Shown: in pieces, positions 35,217 through 44,200 of the stretch
Position numbering within the stretch: position 1 is the stretch's first letter
How the letters are laid out: each line of letters opens with the position of its first letter
Assembly: GCA_038328575.1 (NCBI GenBank)
Contig: JBBQMD010000007.1
Coordinates: 1-64,000, forward strand
Reading direction: 5' to 3'
Origin: JACVCS01 sp038328575
GTDB taxonomy: Bacteria; Planctomycetota; Phycisphaerae; Phycisphaerales; UBA1924
Length of the DNA stretch: 64,000 nucleotides
Notes under the pieces: model-generated
What the model was told of the DNA's origin: nothing
Databases searched by the model: none
The model's input: the letters and a program-made list of their open reading frames with translations, nothing else
Translations under genes and position numbers: made by a program

Positions 35217-37901
35217 ATGCCGCACAACAACACCCACGCCCAAAGCTTGACGCCCACCCTCAGCCCCAGCCAGGCGCGGATCCAGAGCTTCCGGGTGGTG
35301 CCGAGCCTTCCGGAGTCACTGAAACAGCTCTTGCCGATCGCGCACAACCTCTGGTGGACGTGGAACTACGACGCGATCAGCCTGTTCACGCGCCTGGACC
35401 GCGACCTCTGGGAGCAGTGCAACCACAACCCGGTGCTGATGCTGGGGCGGATCAGCCAGGAGAAGCTTGATCGGGCCTCGAGCGATCGCAGCTACACGCA
35501 CGCGCTGGGGACGGTGTATCAGCAGCTTCAGGAGCACTTCCAGCAGACGGGTTGGTTCGGCGAGAACTGCGGGTTGCTCTCGCAGGCGAGCCGGCCTCTG
35601 CGGGTGGCGTATTTCTGCGCGGAGTTTGGCCTGACCGAGTGCATGCAGATTTATTCCGGCGGCCTGGGTGTATTGGCCGGCGATCATCTGAAGTCCGCGG
35701 CTGAGCTTGGGCTGCCGCTGGTGGCGGTGGGCCTTCTCTATCGGCGCGGATATTTCCACCAGTACCTGAATCCCGATGGTCTGCAGCAGGAGCTGTATCG
35801 CGACCTGGACGCGCCGAACCAGCCGCTGCAGCGCGTGATCGACCCCGCGACAGGCCAGCAGCGGCGCGTGACCATCGATCTGCCGGGGCGGACGCTTCAA
35901 CTCGCGATCTGGCGCTGCGATGTCGGGCGCGTGCCGCTGTACCTGCTTGACGCCAACTGCCCGGAGAACTCGCGCGACGATCGCGAGATCACCGCGAATC
36001 TCTACGGCGGCGATCACGAGATGCGCATCAAGCAGGAGATCGTCCTGGGCGTCGGCGGCCTGCGGGCCCTGCGAAGCGTTGGCGAGGACCCCAGCGTGTT
36101 CCACATCAACGAGGGGCACGCGGCGTTCCTGGCGCTTGAGCGCATCAGCGAAGCACGGGCGAAGAACCCTTCGCTGAGCTTTGACCAGGCGCGCGAGGCG
36201 GTGGCCAGCGCCAACATCTTCACGACGCACACGCCGGTGCCCGCGGGCATCGATCGGTTCCACCCCTCGCTGATCGACACGTATTTCGGCAACTGGCTGG
36301 AGCGGCTCGGGCTCGATCACGATGGCTTGCTGGCGCTCGGGCGCGAGAACACCGCCGACAAGAAAGAGTTCTTCTCGATGGCGGTGCTCGCCATCCGCAC
36401 CTCTCGATTCTGCAACGGCGTCTCGAAGCTCCACGGCGAGGTCTCGCGCGGCATGTGGAAGAACATGTGGCCCGGCACGCCGCAGCAGGACGTGCCGATC
36501 GGTCACGTCACCAACGGCGTTCACTCGCGCTTCTGGGTCGCCAGCGAGCTGACGCGTTTGTTTGATCGCTACATCGGGGATCGGTGGCACCACTCGCCGC
36601 AGGACCCGACGATCTGGGAGTCGATCAACGAGATCCCGGATGAAGAGCTGTGGGCGGCGCATTGTCGGCGCAAAGAACACTTGGTGGCGTGGTGCCGTCG
36701 GCGCTTGCGCGAGCAACTGGCGGCCCGCGGCGCGGGCGCGCCGGAGATCGAGCGCATGTCCGGAGTGCTGGACGCCAACGTGTTGACCATTGGCTTCGCC
36801 CGACGCTTTGCCACCTACAAGCGCGGCACGCTGCTGATGCGCGACACCGAGCGGTTGAAGAAGCTTCTGTCCAGCACCGACCGGCCTATTCAGGTCATCA
36901 TCGCTGGCAAGAGCCACCCCGCCGACGGCGGCGGCAAGGCCCTGATCCGCGACATCGTGAGCTTCATCCGCACCAGCGGGCAGCACCGTCGCGTGGTGTT
37001 CATCGAGGACTACGACATCAACGTGGCGCGCCGCCTCGTGCAGGGCTGCGACATCTGGCTGAACACGCCGATCCGCGGGCTCGAGGCGTCGGGAACCAGC
37101 GGCATGAAAGCCGCGATGAACGGGTGCGTGAACTGCTCGATCCTGGACGGCTGGTGGGACGAAGGCTGCGACCCGGACCTGGGCTTTGCGATCGGTCGAG
37201 GCGAGGACTATGGCGAGGGCGACCCCGAGGGGCGCGACAACATCGAGTCGCGCGCGCTCTATCAACTCATCGAGTCGCAGATTGTCCCGGAGTATTACGA
37301 TCGCGACGAGGGCGGCCTGCCCAGGCGCTGGCTGCAGCGCATGAAGCGGTGCATCAGCGTGCTCATGCCAGCGTTCAACACTCATCGCATGGTGACCGAC
37401 TACGCCAGCAAGTTCTACTTCCCGGCGCACAACGCCAGCCAGCGCCTGTGCGCTGGCGGGCTGAGCCAGGCCAAGGAGCTGGCGGATCACATTGACCACT
37501 TCCGCCACCACTGGCACGAAGTTGCGGTGCACGAGGTGACCAGCCAGGTCGCCTCGGGCGGCGCGGTCGCGGTGCGGTCGCCGGTGCGCGTCAGCGCCAA
37601 GGTCTCGCTGGGCAGCCTGAAGCCCGATGAGGTGTTGGTGCAGCTCTACCACGGCAAGGTCAACGCCTTGGGCGAGCTCACCGACGCGCAGGCGATCACC
37701 ATGCAGCACGGCGAGGCCCTGGAGAACGGCGTTCACCGGTTCGTCGGGCTGTTTGCGCCCAACCACTCGGGCCAGCACGGCTACTCGGTTCGCGTCCTGC
37801 CCTATGACGATCGCCTGGTCTCTTCCATCGTGCCCGGGCTCATCACGTGGGATCACGGCGATTCGGCGCCGGTCGTGGCGTCGGTCGGCGCGGAGCGCTG
37901 A
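35217..37901 (+). CDS. glgP: Alpha-glucan (glycogen) phosphorylase
   Basis: 894 residues from the ATG chosen at 35217. It includes LLPIAHNLWWTWNYDAISLF, YFCAEFGL, YSGGLGVLAGDHLKSAAELG, NEGHAAFLALE, VTNGVHSRFW and the PLP-site segment EASGTSGMKAAMNG with its Lys. It resembles the GT35 subgroup with an extended N-terminus found in many bacteria (TIGR02094-like). It releases glucose-1-phosphate from glycogen. In-frame GTG 35088 and ATG 35151 are alternative starts that would add 43 or 21 residues of non-family sequence. The stop lies in an inverted repeat shared with the next, convergent gene. Confidence 0.93.
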   Translation: MPHNNTHAQSLTPTLSPSQARIQSFRVVPSLPESLKQLLPIAHNLWWTWNYDAISLFTRLDRDLWEQCNHNPVLMLGRISQEKLDRASSDRSYTHALGTVYQQLQEHFQQTGWFGENCGLLSQASRPLRVAYFCAEFGLTECMQIYSGGLGVLAGDHLKSAAELGLPLVAVGLLYRRGYFHQYLNPDGLQQELYRDLDAPNQPLQRVIDPATGQQRRVTIDLPGRTLQLAIWRCDVGRVPLYLLDANCPENSRDDREITANLYGGDHEMRIKQEIVLGVGGLRALRSVGEDPSVFHINEGHAAFLALERISEARAKNPSLSFDQAREAVASANIFTTHTPVPAGIDRFHPSLIDTYFGNWLERLGLDHDGLLALGRENTADKKEFFSMAVLAIRTSRFCNGVSKLHGEVSRGMWKNMWPGTPQQDVPIGHVTNGVHSRFWVASELTRLFDRYIGDRWHHSPQDPTIWESINEIPDEELWAAHCRRKEHLVAWCRRRLREQLAARGAGAPEIERMSGVLDANVLTIGFARRFATYKRGTLLMRDTERLKKLLSSTDRPIQVIIAGKSHPADGGGKALIRDIVSFIRTSGQHRRVVFIEDYDINVARRLVQGCDIWLNTPIRGLEASGTSGMKAAMNGCVNCSILDGWWDEGCDPDLGFAIGRGEDYGEGDPEGRDNIESRALYQLIESQIVPEYYDRDEGGLPRRWLQRMKRCISVLMPAFNTHRMVTDYASKFYFPAHNASQRLCAGGLSQAKELADHIDHFRHHWHEVAVHEVTSQVASGGAVAVRSPVRVSAKVSLGSLKPDEVLVQLYHGKVNALGELTDAQAITMQHGEALENGVHRFVGLFAPNHSGQHGYSVRVLPYDDRLVSSIVPGLITWDHGDSAPVVASVGAER

Positions 37902-37928
37902 GCGGCGGAAACGTGCGGTCGCTCAGCG
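37896..37928. terminator. Convergent-gene inverted repeat that pairs the two stop codons
   Basis: CGCTGAGCG (37896-37904) and CGCTCAGCG (37920-37928) are perfect 9-bp complements with a 15-nt loop. The glgP stop TGA (37899-37901) is centred in the left arm. The minus-strand gene's stop (TCA, 37923-37925) is centred in the right arm. There is no T-tract. It may act as a bidirectional hairpin terminator or mRNA 3' stabiliser. Confidence 0.65.
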
Positions 37929-38666
37929 TGCGGGTTCGATCGTTTGGAGTTGATCGACCTTCGCCAACACGCGGGCGATGCCTTGCAATGCGCGCTTGGT
38001 GCGGCTGCCGAGCTTGATGACATCGGCGATCATCCACGGCCTGCGCGCCAGCGAGGCGAGCACGCGCGCCAGGCGCGTGCTGCCATGTTCATCGATCCAT
38101 GTTTCGCAGCCAAGCGGGAGGGTGTGGCAGTGCCCGTCGCTGACACCCCGAAGCACGCACCAGGGGAGACGGAGTTCGGTGGCGCGGGCCGCGAACGCGT
38201 GCGACTCGGTATCGACCATCACGCAGCCGGTTCGCACGCACAGCGCGCGCTTCTGCTCGACGCTGGCCACAACCTGATCAACGCCGACGATGGCGCGCCG
38301 GTCGATGAGCGCCGTGAGCTCATCGCTCTGGGGCACCCAACTGTCAATGATCGAAGGCGGCCGTGGGAAGCGTTGAGCGATCGACGCGCCGGCGGCGGAG
38401 GGTGTCGAGCCGTCGACGACTTCGCTGGCGATGCCGATCGGGCCAGCGCCGGCCATGAGCCCGCCGGCGCATCCCGCGAGAATGACGAGTTCCACGCTGG
38501 CACGATCGATCTCGTTCAGGGCGCGCCGGACGTTCGCTCCGCCCGGGCCGGAGACCACCCAGCGAAATCGAGCGCTTCGCGCCCCGAGCGCTTGGGTGAG
38601 CACGTTCCGCTCGTGCTCAAGCGGGCAGATGACGACGATCGGCGCTTCGGGGCGGGCGGTGCTCAC
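37923..38666 (-). CDS. Nucleoside phosphorylase-like protein
   Basis: A 247-residue purine-nucleoside-phosphorylase/MTA-nucleosidase-fold protein. It has VVICPLEHERNVL at the N-terminus, GCAGGL, VVDTESHAFAA (the ribose/phosphate-site ESHA) and LRGVSDGH. This is the pattern of the hopanoid-associated phosphorylase and MTAN families. The exact substrate is not clear; adenosylhopane processing is one possibility but no hopanoid genes are visible. It overlaps the preceding GT2 gene by 4 nt (ATGA-type coupling), so it belongs to the glycan operon running leftwards. Confidence 0.78.
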   Translation of the reverse strand: MSTARPEAPIVVICPLEHERNVLTQALGARSARFRWVVSGPGGANVRRALNEIDRASVELVILAGCAGGLMAGAGPIGIASEVVDGSTPSAAGASIAQRFPRPPSIIDSWVPQSDELTALIDRRAIVGVDQVVASVEQKRALCVRTGCVMVDTESHAFAARATELRLPWCVLRGVSDGHCHTLPLGCETWIDEHGSTRLARVLASLARRPWMIADVIKLGSRTKRALQGIARVLAKVDQLQTIEPAR

Positions 38667-39856
38667 GAAGCGGCAGCATACCGCGGGAGCAGGCGCGCGG
38701 GGACGGTTGACGAGGCGGGAGCGCTGTCGGCGTTCGCATGATGCTCAGATGCGCCAAGCCATGGCGCGACGACTCGCACACCCGGGAACGCCAATCTTGT
38801 CGAGCGCAGGGCGTCGAGCATCGGGCCGGGGGACATGGTGCCGATGACGAGTGTTCGGGCGTCGCGCGGGTCCTGCGTCAGTTCCACCCTGTGCTCGCGC
38901 AGCGCGAGGGTGACGACGCTTGCGTTCTTGCCCGGCTGGACGATCGCGGTCGGGCCGAGGGAACCGCCAGCGGCGCTGATCGCGCGAGCAACCGCAACGC
39001 GCGCGGCGTCAAGCCCGATGAACCGGCCCCAGATCTCGGGCGTCATCGGCCGGCGCGCCAGATCGGGGAAGAACGCGAGAGCCTCCGCGATGCCCGCGCC
39101 ATAGGCGCAGAGCGTGCGGCGTGAGCGCGCGATCTGGGCGTAGCGCGAGGCGATGGTCTTCAGTTCGTGTCCAAGCTCGTCGCGCGGGGCGTAGCGCAGC
39201 GCGACCACGCTGCTGTTTCGCACAAGCCGGCGCAGGATGTGGCCAAAGTTTCGGTTGCTGGCGACCTTCTCATGCACCACCTGAAATCGGCGATCAACGC
39301 CGACGCGCCAGCCTTGCAGCAGCAGCTTGGCGCACAAGTCGTATTCCTCGGCGTAGTAGTCGAAGCTCGCGTCATAACCGCCAACTTTGATGAAACGGTC
39401 ACGCCGAATCAGCGCGCCGCACCCGATGATGACCTCGGGCAGTCCGCCGGCCTCGTGCGGGGCGGTGTGCACGTCCAAGGGTGTTGAGTACGTGCCTCCG
39501 CCGAGGAAGATCTCAGCGCCAATCGCGGCGATGTCCATCGGCGCGGCGTTGATCGCGTTGATGATGCCCCCGGCGCTGAGCGGATAGGAGTCATCGTCGA
39601 GCATGACGATCCAGTCGCCGTCGGCTTCGCTGACCCCGACGTTGCGAGCGGCGGCGGAACGGTTCTCATCGAGCCGGATGACGCGCACGTGCAAACCGTT
39701 GGGCAGATGGCGCGGGCAGCGAACCCGATCGCGCGACGCGTTGTCAACAATGACAACCTCAGCGCGGACGCCCAGATGATTCAACGCGCCGATGCGCGCC
39801 AGCGTCTGGCTGAGCTCGGCCGGTCGATCTCGCGTGGGCATCACGTAGCTGATCAT
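38663..39856 (-). CDS. Family 2 glycosyltransferase with C-terminal extension
   Basis: About 397 residues. The GT2 (GT-A) domain is at the N-terminus: ISYVMPTRDRPAEL, VVIVDNASRD and IVMLDDDSYP, where the D-D-D holds the DxD-like metal site. YYAEEYDLCAKLLLQG follows. The last about 120 residues (SLGPTAIVQPGKNASVVTLA ... RTLVIGTMSPGPMLDALR ... GVRVVAPW) weakly mirror the C-terminal module of two other island proteins (44149-45282, 45423-46460). ATG 39856 is preferred over an upstream GTG at 39868. The gene overlaps the nucleosidase gene downstream and follows the heptose-kinase-like gene by 61 bp. Confidence 0.85.
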   Translation of the reverse strand: MISYVMPTRDRPAELSQTLARIGALNHLGVRAEVVIVDNASRDRVRCPRHLPNGLHVRVIRLDENRSAAARNVGVSEADGDWIVMLDDDSYPLSAGGIINAINAAPMDIAAIGAEIFLGGGTYSTPLDVHTAPHEAGGLPEVIIGCGALIRRDRFIKVGGYDASFDYYAEEYDLCAKLLLQGWRVGVDRRFQVVHEKVASNRNFGHILRRLVRNSSVVALRYAPRDELGHELKTIASRYAQIARSRRTLCAYGAGIAEALAFFPDLARRPMTPEIWGRFIGLDAARVAVARAISAAGGSLGPTAIVQPGKNASVVTLALREHRVELTQDPRDARTLVIGTMSPGPMLDALRSTRLAFPGVRVVAPWLGASEHHANADSAPASSTVPARLLPRYAAAS

Positions 39857-39917
39857 GGCTGGTCGCACTTTCGCGGATCAACACTGTTCGCGCTGGCAGA
39901 GGCGTGGAAGCGGCTCG

Positions 39918-41597
39918 TCATCCCGCGGCGTGCCGATCGTGTGCGATGGCCTGCATCGCCAGGCGGGAGCTGGAGAGCCGGGCCAGGGCCTGGCGGAGGT
40001 CGCTGGCCGAGACGGGCACGTTGCCCAGCCGCTGCGCGCTGATGGCGGCGGCGAGCGAGCCGATGAACGCGGCGCTAAGGATCGAGCCGCCAGCGGCGAG
40101 GGACAAGGCGGCCGCAGTGAGTAGCGAGTCGCCACAGCCCAGCGGATCGACCGGGTAGCCGGTGAGGGCCGGGACGTGCTGGCCGCGGACGCGCTGGCGG
40201 TTCGCGTCGTCGGCTTGTTCGTCGAGCGTGAGCTTCAAAGGGTCGAACGCGATCAGCCCCTCGGCGGCCATCGTGAGCATCACGTGCTTGGCGCGAGTCT
40301 CCTCGATCAGACGCCACGCCACCGCTGGCAGGCTCTCCTGGAAGCAACGCAGCGCCTCGCGCGCTTCGCGTTCTGATGGGCAGAGCAGATCCGCGTCACA
40401 GAACGAGAGCAGGCCGCTCTGGCGCCCCGACACGTCGCCAGCGAGCGTCGCAACCCGCGGGCGCAGCTCGCGGCACAGCCTGCCCACCACGCTGCCCGAG
40501 AGCAAGCCATTGCCGAAATCCGCAACGATCGCGCTATCAAAGCCTTCGGCCAGCTCGCCCGCCAGCGCGACCAGCTCCTGCTGGCACGCGGCATCGAGCA
40601 CGATCGGCTCAACGAGGTTGAGCTTCATGACCTTCTGGGGGCCGATGAGAAAGCGCTGCTTGATCGCGATGGGCGACTCGATGGGAATCGATCGCACTTC
40701 GACGCCTTCGCTGGCGAGCCGACGTCGCAGCGCTTCGCTCGAGGGCGAGTCGGGCAGAGCGGTGAGGAGGATGGGGCGTGCGCCGAGAGCCGCGGCGTGG
40801 CGCGCGATGACCGCGGCGCCGCCGTCGTATGTGCGGCGCTGGATGGGGCGCAGCGTCATGACGGGCGATTCGCTGGCGATCTCCGGTTGGTCGCAGTGAA
40901 CATACTCGTCGACGATGGTTTCGCCGACGACCAGGACGCGCTTGCCGCGCATGGAGCTGATGAGGCCGTTGATGACATCGGAGCTGAGGGCGGGGTCGCG
41001 CAGGAGCTGGTGGACGCGGGCGTGATAGAGATCGATGGAGCGTTCGAGGCCGCCGATGAGCGCGGTGCTGCTGAAGACGACATCGCCGGAGGAGAAGACG
41101 ACGCGCCCGCCGTGACGCTCCACGGCGTCGCGCTCTCGAAGAAACCGGGGATCAACGTTGGTCTCGTACTCCTTGCCCTTGACGTAGACGTCCGGCTGAA
41201 CTCGACTCAAGAGTTCCTCAGCGGTCGCGCTCTGCTCGATGTACACCCAGTCCACGAAGTCCAATGCCGCGAGCCCCTCGGCGCGCAGGTCCTCGGGGAT
41301 GAGCGCCTTGCCGTCGCGTTTGGAGTAGGACGAGTCGCCGGTGATACTGACCAGCAGGATGTCGCCTTGGGCCTTGGCCTGGCGCAGGTGGCGAATGTGC
41401 CCGGGGTGAACGATGTCAAAGCAGCCGTGACACTGCACGACGGCGCGGCCATTAGCGCGGGCGTGCTGGCGCAGCGCCATGAGCTCCGCGAGGTTACGGA
41501 CTTTGCCGGCGTTGTCTTGCGCCGGGTCAAACGCGGGCGTTCCGGGCGAGTCGCAGTCGTGTTCGTCTGGGCCGGTTGGTGGGGGTGGCAGGGCCAT
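39918..41597 (-). CDS. Fused nucleotidyltransferase plus PfkB-family sugar kinase (HldE-like, reversed order)
   Basis: A 559-residue bifunctional protein. The first about 170 residues are a cytidylyltransferase-fold domain (CHGCFDIVHPGHIRHL, H-x-x-H; KRDGKALIPEDLRAEGLAALDFVDWVY). From about 225 onward comes a PfkB sugar kinase (RVLVVGETIVDEYVHCD, DGGAAVIARHAAALGA, IADFGNGLLS, DPLGCGDSLLTAA). E. coli HldE has the same two domains in the opposite order. Together they would phosphorylate a heptose and attach a nucleotide, giving an activated heptose for surface glycan; the sugar is not proven. CCGATAAC ends 6 nt before the ATG on the minus strand. Confidence 0.85.
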   Translation of the reverse strand: MALPPPPTGPDEHDCDSPGTPAFDPAQDNAGKVRNLAELMALRQHARANGRAVVQCHGCFDIVHPGHIRHLRQAKAQGDILLVSITGDSSYSKRDGKALIPEDLRAEGLAALDFVDWVYIEQSATAEELLSRVQPDVYVKGKEYETNVDPRFLRERDAVERHGGRVVFSSGDVVFSSTALIGGLERSIDLYHARVHQLLRDPALSSDVINGLISSMRGKRVLVVGETIVDEYVHCDQPEIASESPVMTLRPIQRRTYDGGAAVIARHAAALGARPILLTALPDSPSSEALRRRLASEGVEVRSIPIESPIAIKQRFLIGPQKVMKLNLVEPIVLDAACQQELVALAGELAEGFDSAIVADFGNGLLSGSVVGRLCRELRPRVATLAGDVSGRQSGLLSFCDADLLCPSEREAREALRCFQESLPAVAWRLIEETRAKHVMLTMAAEGLIAFDPLKLTLDEQADDANRQRVRGQHVPALTGYPVDPLGCGDSLLTAAALSLAAGGSILSAAFIGSLAAAISAQRLGNVPVSASDLRQALARLSSSRLAMQAIAHDRHAAG

Positions 41598-41603
41598 GTT
41601 GGG

Positions 41604-41611
41604 GTTATCGG
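41604..41611 (-). promoter_or_regulatory. CCGATAAC start-proximal box (heptose kinase gene)
   Basis: GCCGATAAC on the minus strand ends 6 nt before the ATG at 41597. The same octamer stands before three other genes of the island (41736-41743, 45302-45309, 45408-45415). It looks like a -10 element giving a leaderless mRNA. Confidence 0.55.
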
Positions 41612-41735
41612 CCCGATGCGCTCGGGACTTTTGTGTTTGCGGCTCCTTCTGGGTTCGGCCGGGCAGACGCGGAAGATCGCGGGCCTTTCCGGCGATTCCG
41701 GTCGATTCCCGCCTCAACTCGCGGCGTTCCAACCG

Positions 41736-41743
41736 CCGATAAC
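41736..41743 (+). promoter_or_regulatory. CCGATAAC start-proximal box (glycosyltransferase gene)
   Basis: The octamer ends 6 nt before the ATG at 41750, exactly as for the divergent gene at 41597. The two boxes face away from each other across about 125 bp. Confidence 0.55.
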
Positions 41744-41749
41744 CACACC

Positions 41750-44200
41750 ATGGCCGTTGCTGCGACCAGTGCCCCTCGCGCGCCGCGATTGTCGCGCGCG
41801 GACGTTGTGAATCTCGCTCACGCGGAGCCGTGGTCGTTCGTCCAGTTCGCGTTCCCCGCCATCGTGCAAGGGCAAGCGGCGGATGCGGAGTTGCAGATCC
41901 TCTGCATTCGAGCGCTGGCAGGCCTCGACATGCCGGGGGCGGCGCGCCTGCTGTGGTCTCGGCTGCCATCGCTGGGCAGGCATCCGCAGGGCGCGACGAT
42001 CGCGGGACTCGTGGATCGACCGGCGACCGACGAACTCTCCAGCGCGTCGCGGCTGGAGCTGGCGCGTGCGAACATCGCGGCGGTCCGCGCTCGTGCGAAC
42101 GCCGCGGTTGGCGGGCTGGCCCGCACCGTGTTGCCCGACGAGCGGACATGCGAAGACGCGATGAGCGCGTGGGGCGAGACGATCACACAGCGGCTGGTGT
42201 TTCGATCTCCACGCGGACACGTCATCGAGACCAGCGCAGCGCAGCCAGCACCGCCGGGCTCGACGCGTTTCTTCACGCCCGTGCCAGAGTCCAAGGTCGG
42301 AAGCGCAGGCGCGCCGTCGTCTAGCACGCTGTACATCGCGGGGATTCAAAGTACCAGCGCGCTTGAACACGCGATCGCCTCGCGCCCGCCCGGGTCGCTC
42401 GGCGTGCTTGATCGCTTCGTGGTCATCGAGCCGGACCTCCTGCGGTTTGTTGACGCCATGAGCACGGCCGACCTGCGCGGACTGCTCGAACAATTGAACA
42501 TCGACTTGCTGATCGGCCCCGGCGCCCTCGATTCGCTTACACGCCTGCTGAACGACCGCCTCGGGATAGCGATCGTCGGACAAGTGACCGGTGTCCCGTC
42601 GCTGGCGGTAGAGATCGGAGCGATTGTCAACGAGGCGGTCGGTCGACAAACTGATGAAGTCGAGCGACTGGCGGGAGCGCTTGAGATTCGCGATCAAACG
42701 CGATCGCTCCAGTTCATTCGTGAGCGGTGGCTCGCTGGCGACAGTGGTTCGAAGCCGCTGAAGTTCCTGTTGACCACGACACGGTTCTCCAGCTTTGTGA
42801 AGCACTCGACGCACGACATCGCGGCCGCGCTGCGCCGGGCGGGGCATATCGCCGAGGTCTTGATCGAGCCCGATGATGCGTCTCGCATCATCAATCTGGA
42901 GCTGTATCGGCGAGCACTCGAGCTCGACCCAGACCTGGTCCTGTGCATCAACTATCACCGCCGGGCGGTGCTCGGGCCGGTGATGTCGCGCGTGCCATAC
43001 GTGTGCTTCATTCAGGACCGCATGTCGCACCTGTTCACACCGGAGGCCGGGCGTTCGATTGGTCCGCTGGACTTCACGGTCGGGCACTTGCACCCGGAGT
43101 TGTTCGATCGCTTCAGCTACCCGCGCCGCAACACGCTGATGTTCCCCGTGCCGGCCGATGCGCAGAAGTTCTCGGTTGCCGAGATCGACCCTGCGCTTCT
43201 AACGCGCCACGCGTGCGAGATTGCCTACGTAAGCCACCAGAGCCAGCCGGTTGACCAGTTGCTGCGCACGCTGAGCGCAACACTTGAGCCGCGGCCTCGC
43301 GCTGTCGTCGGGCGGTTGCTGGACTTGATCGTCAGCGCGATCGCCGATGCGCCGAATCGTCTGGATATTGACGGGGTGTCAACGCTCTGTCGCGATGCGC
43401 TTTGCGCACAGCACTCTGGCGAGCCCTCGCCAGAGGAGGTCGCGGCCCTGGCGAGCATCGCGGGGCTGCCGATCGCTGAGCGGCTGCTACGGCATCGGAT
43501 GCTGGCGTGGGCCGCGGAGCTGTGTGGCGAGCGCGGCTGGCGGCTCGGGCTCTACGGCCAGGGCTGGGAGAAGCACCCGACACTCGCGCAGTTCGCCCGC
43601 GGCCCGCTGGCGCACGACGACAACCTCGTCGCGTGCTACCGGGCGGCCCGCGTCCACCTGCACACCGGCATGGGCGGCGTTCACCATCAGCGCGTCATGG
43701 AGTGCGCGCTGGCCGGCGGCTGCACGCTCGTCGAGATCAAAGCCCACGACCTGCGGCTCCTGGACTGGTGTACCCGCAACGCGATCGCGGCTGAGCTCCG
43801 CCAGACCAACACCCCCGCCGACTCGCCGGTCGCCATCGCCGACCATTGGCAGGCGATGATGCTCTGCTCGCTCAGCGATCGTTTGGGCCTCGACAACTCG
43901 CAAGATCGCGAAGGGATGATCGCGATCGAGGCGGGCGCGCGGCGCGAGCCGTGGGGTGAGGGGCGGTGTGTCGCGACCACATTTCAGGGTTCGTGGATGC
44001 TCGGCGACCTCGAGCATGCGTCGTTCTGGTCGCGTGAGTTGTTCCGCCGGAACGCGAGTGCGGTTATTGAGTCGCCCGCACGGCGCGAGTCGCTCGCTTC
44101 ATGGCAGCGTCGAGCGGTGCTCCAGAGCTTCACACACGACGCGTTCGTTCAAAGGCTTATCGAGACGGTGCGCTGCTCACTTGCAACGGGCGGTGCATAG
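41750..44200 (+). CDS. Large CgeB-like glycosyltransferase
   Basis: 816 residues. The N-terminal about 300 residues are of unknown fold. The C-terminal half is GT-B-like: PLKFLLTTTRFSSFVKHSTHDIAAALRRAGH, PDLVLCINYHRR, VPYVCFIQDRMSHLF, then GWRLGLYGQGWEK, LVACYRAARVHLHTG and GGVHHQRVMECALAGGCTLVEI. The last resembles the HQRxFEALACG segment of CgeB/GT4-like transferases. It would transfer a sugar to a surface glycan; donor and acceptor are unknown. The start is supported by the island box 6 nt upstream. Its 3' end overlaps the convergent gene by 52 bp. Confidence 0.8.
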   Translation: MAVAATSAPRAPRLSRADVVNLAHAEPWSFVQFAFPAIVQGQAADAELQILCIRALAGLDMPGAARLLWSRLPSLGRHPQGATIAGLVDRPATDELSSASRLELARANIAAVRARANAAVGGLARTVLPDERTCEDAMSAWGETITQRLVFRSPRGHVIETSAAQPAPPGSTRFFTPVPESKVGSAGAPSSSTLYIAGIQSTSALEHAIASRPPGSLGVLDRFVVIEPDLLRFVDAMSTADLRGLLEQLNIDLLIGPGALDSLTRLLNDRLGIAIVGQVTGVPSLAVEIGAIVNEAVGRQTDEVERLAGALEIRDQTRSLQFIRERWLAGDSGSKPLKFLLTTTRFSSFVKHSTHDIAAALRRAGHIAEVLIEPDDASRIINLELYRRALELDPDLVLCINYHRRAVLGPVMSRVPYVCFIQDRMSHLFTPEAGRSIGPLDFTVGHLHPELFDRFSYPRRNTLMFPVPADAQKFSVAEIDPALLTRHACEIAYVSHQSQPVDQLLRTLSATLEPRPRAVVGRLLDLIVSAIADAPNRLDIDGVSTLCRDALCAQHSGEPSPEEVAALASIAGLPIAERLLRHRMLAWAAELCGERGWRLGLYGQGWEKHPTLAQFARGPLAHDDNLVACYRAARVHLHTGMGGVHHQRVMECALAGGCTLVEIKAHDLRLLDWCTRNAIAAELRQTNTPADSPVAIADHWQAMMLCSLSDRLGLDNSQDREGMIAIEAGARREPWGEGRCVATTFQGSWMLGDLEHASFWSRELFRRNASAVIESPARRESLASWQRRAVLQSFTHDAFVQRLIETVRCSLATGGA

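Noticed and set aside
35316..37856. A long minus-strand open frame opposite glgP
   Set aside because: The plus strand encodes a complete phosphorylase with the PLP lysine motif; the antisense frame is a composition effect.
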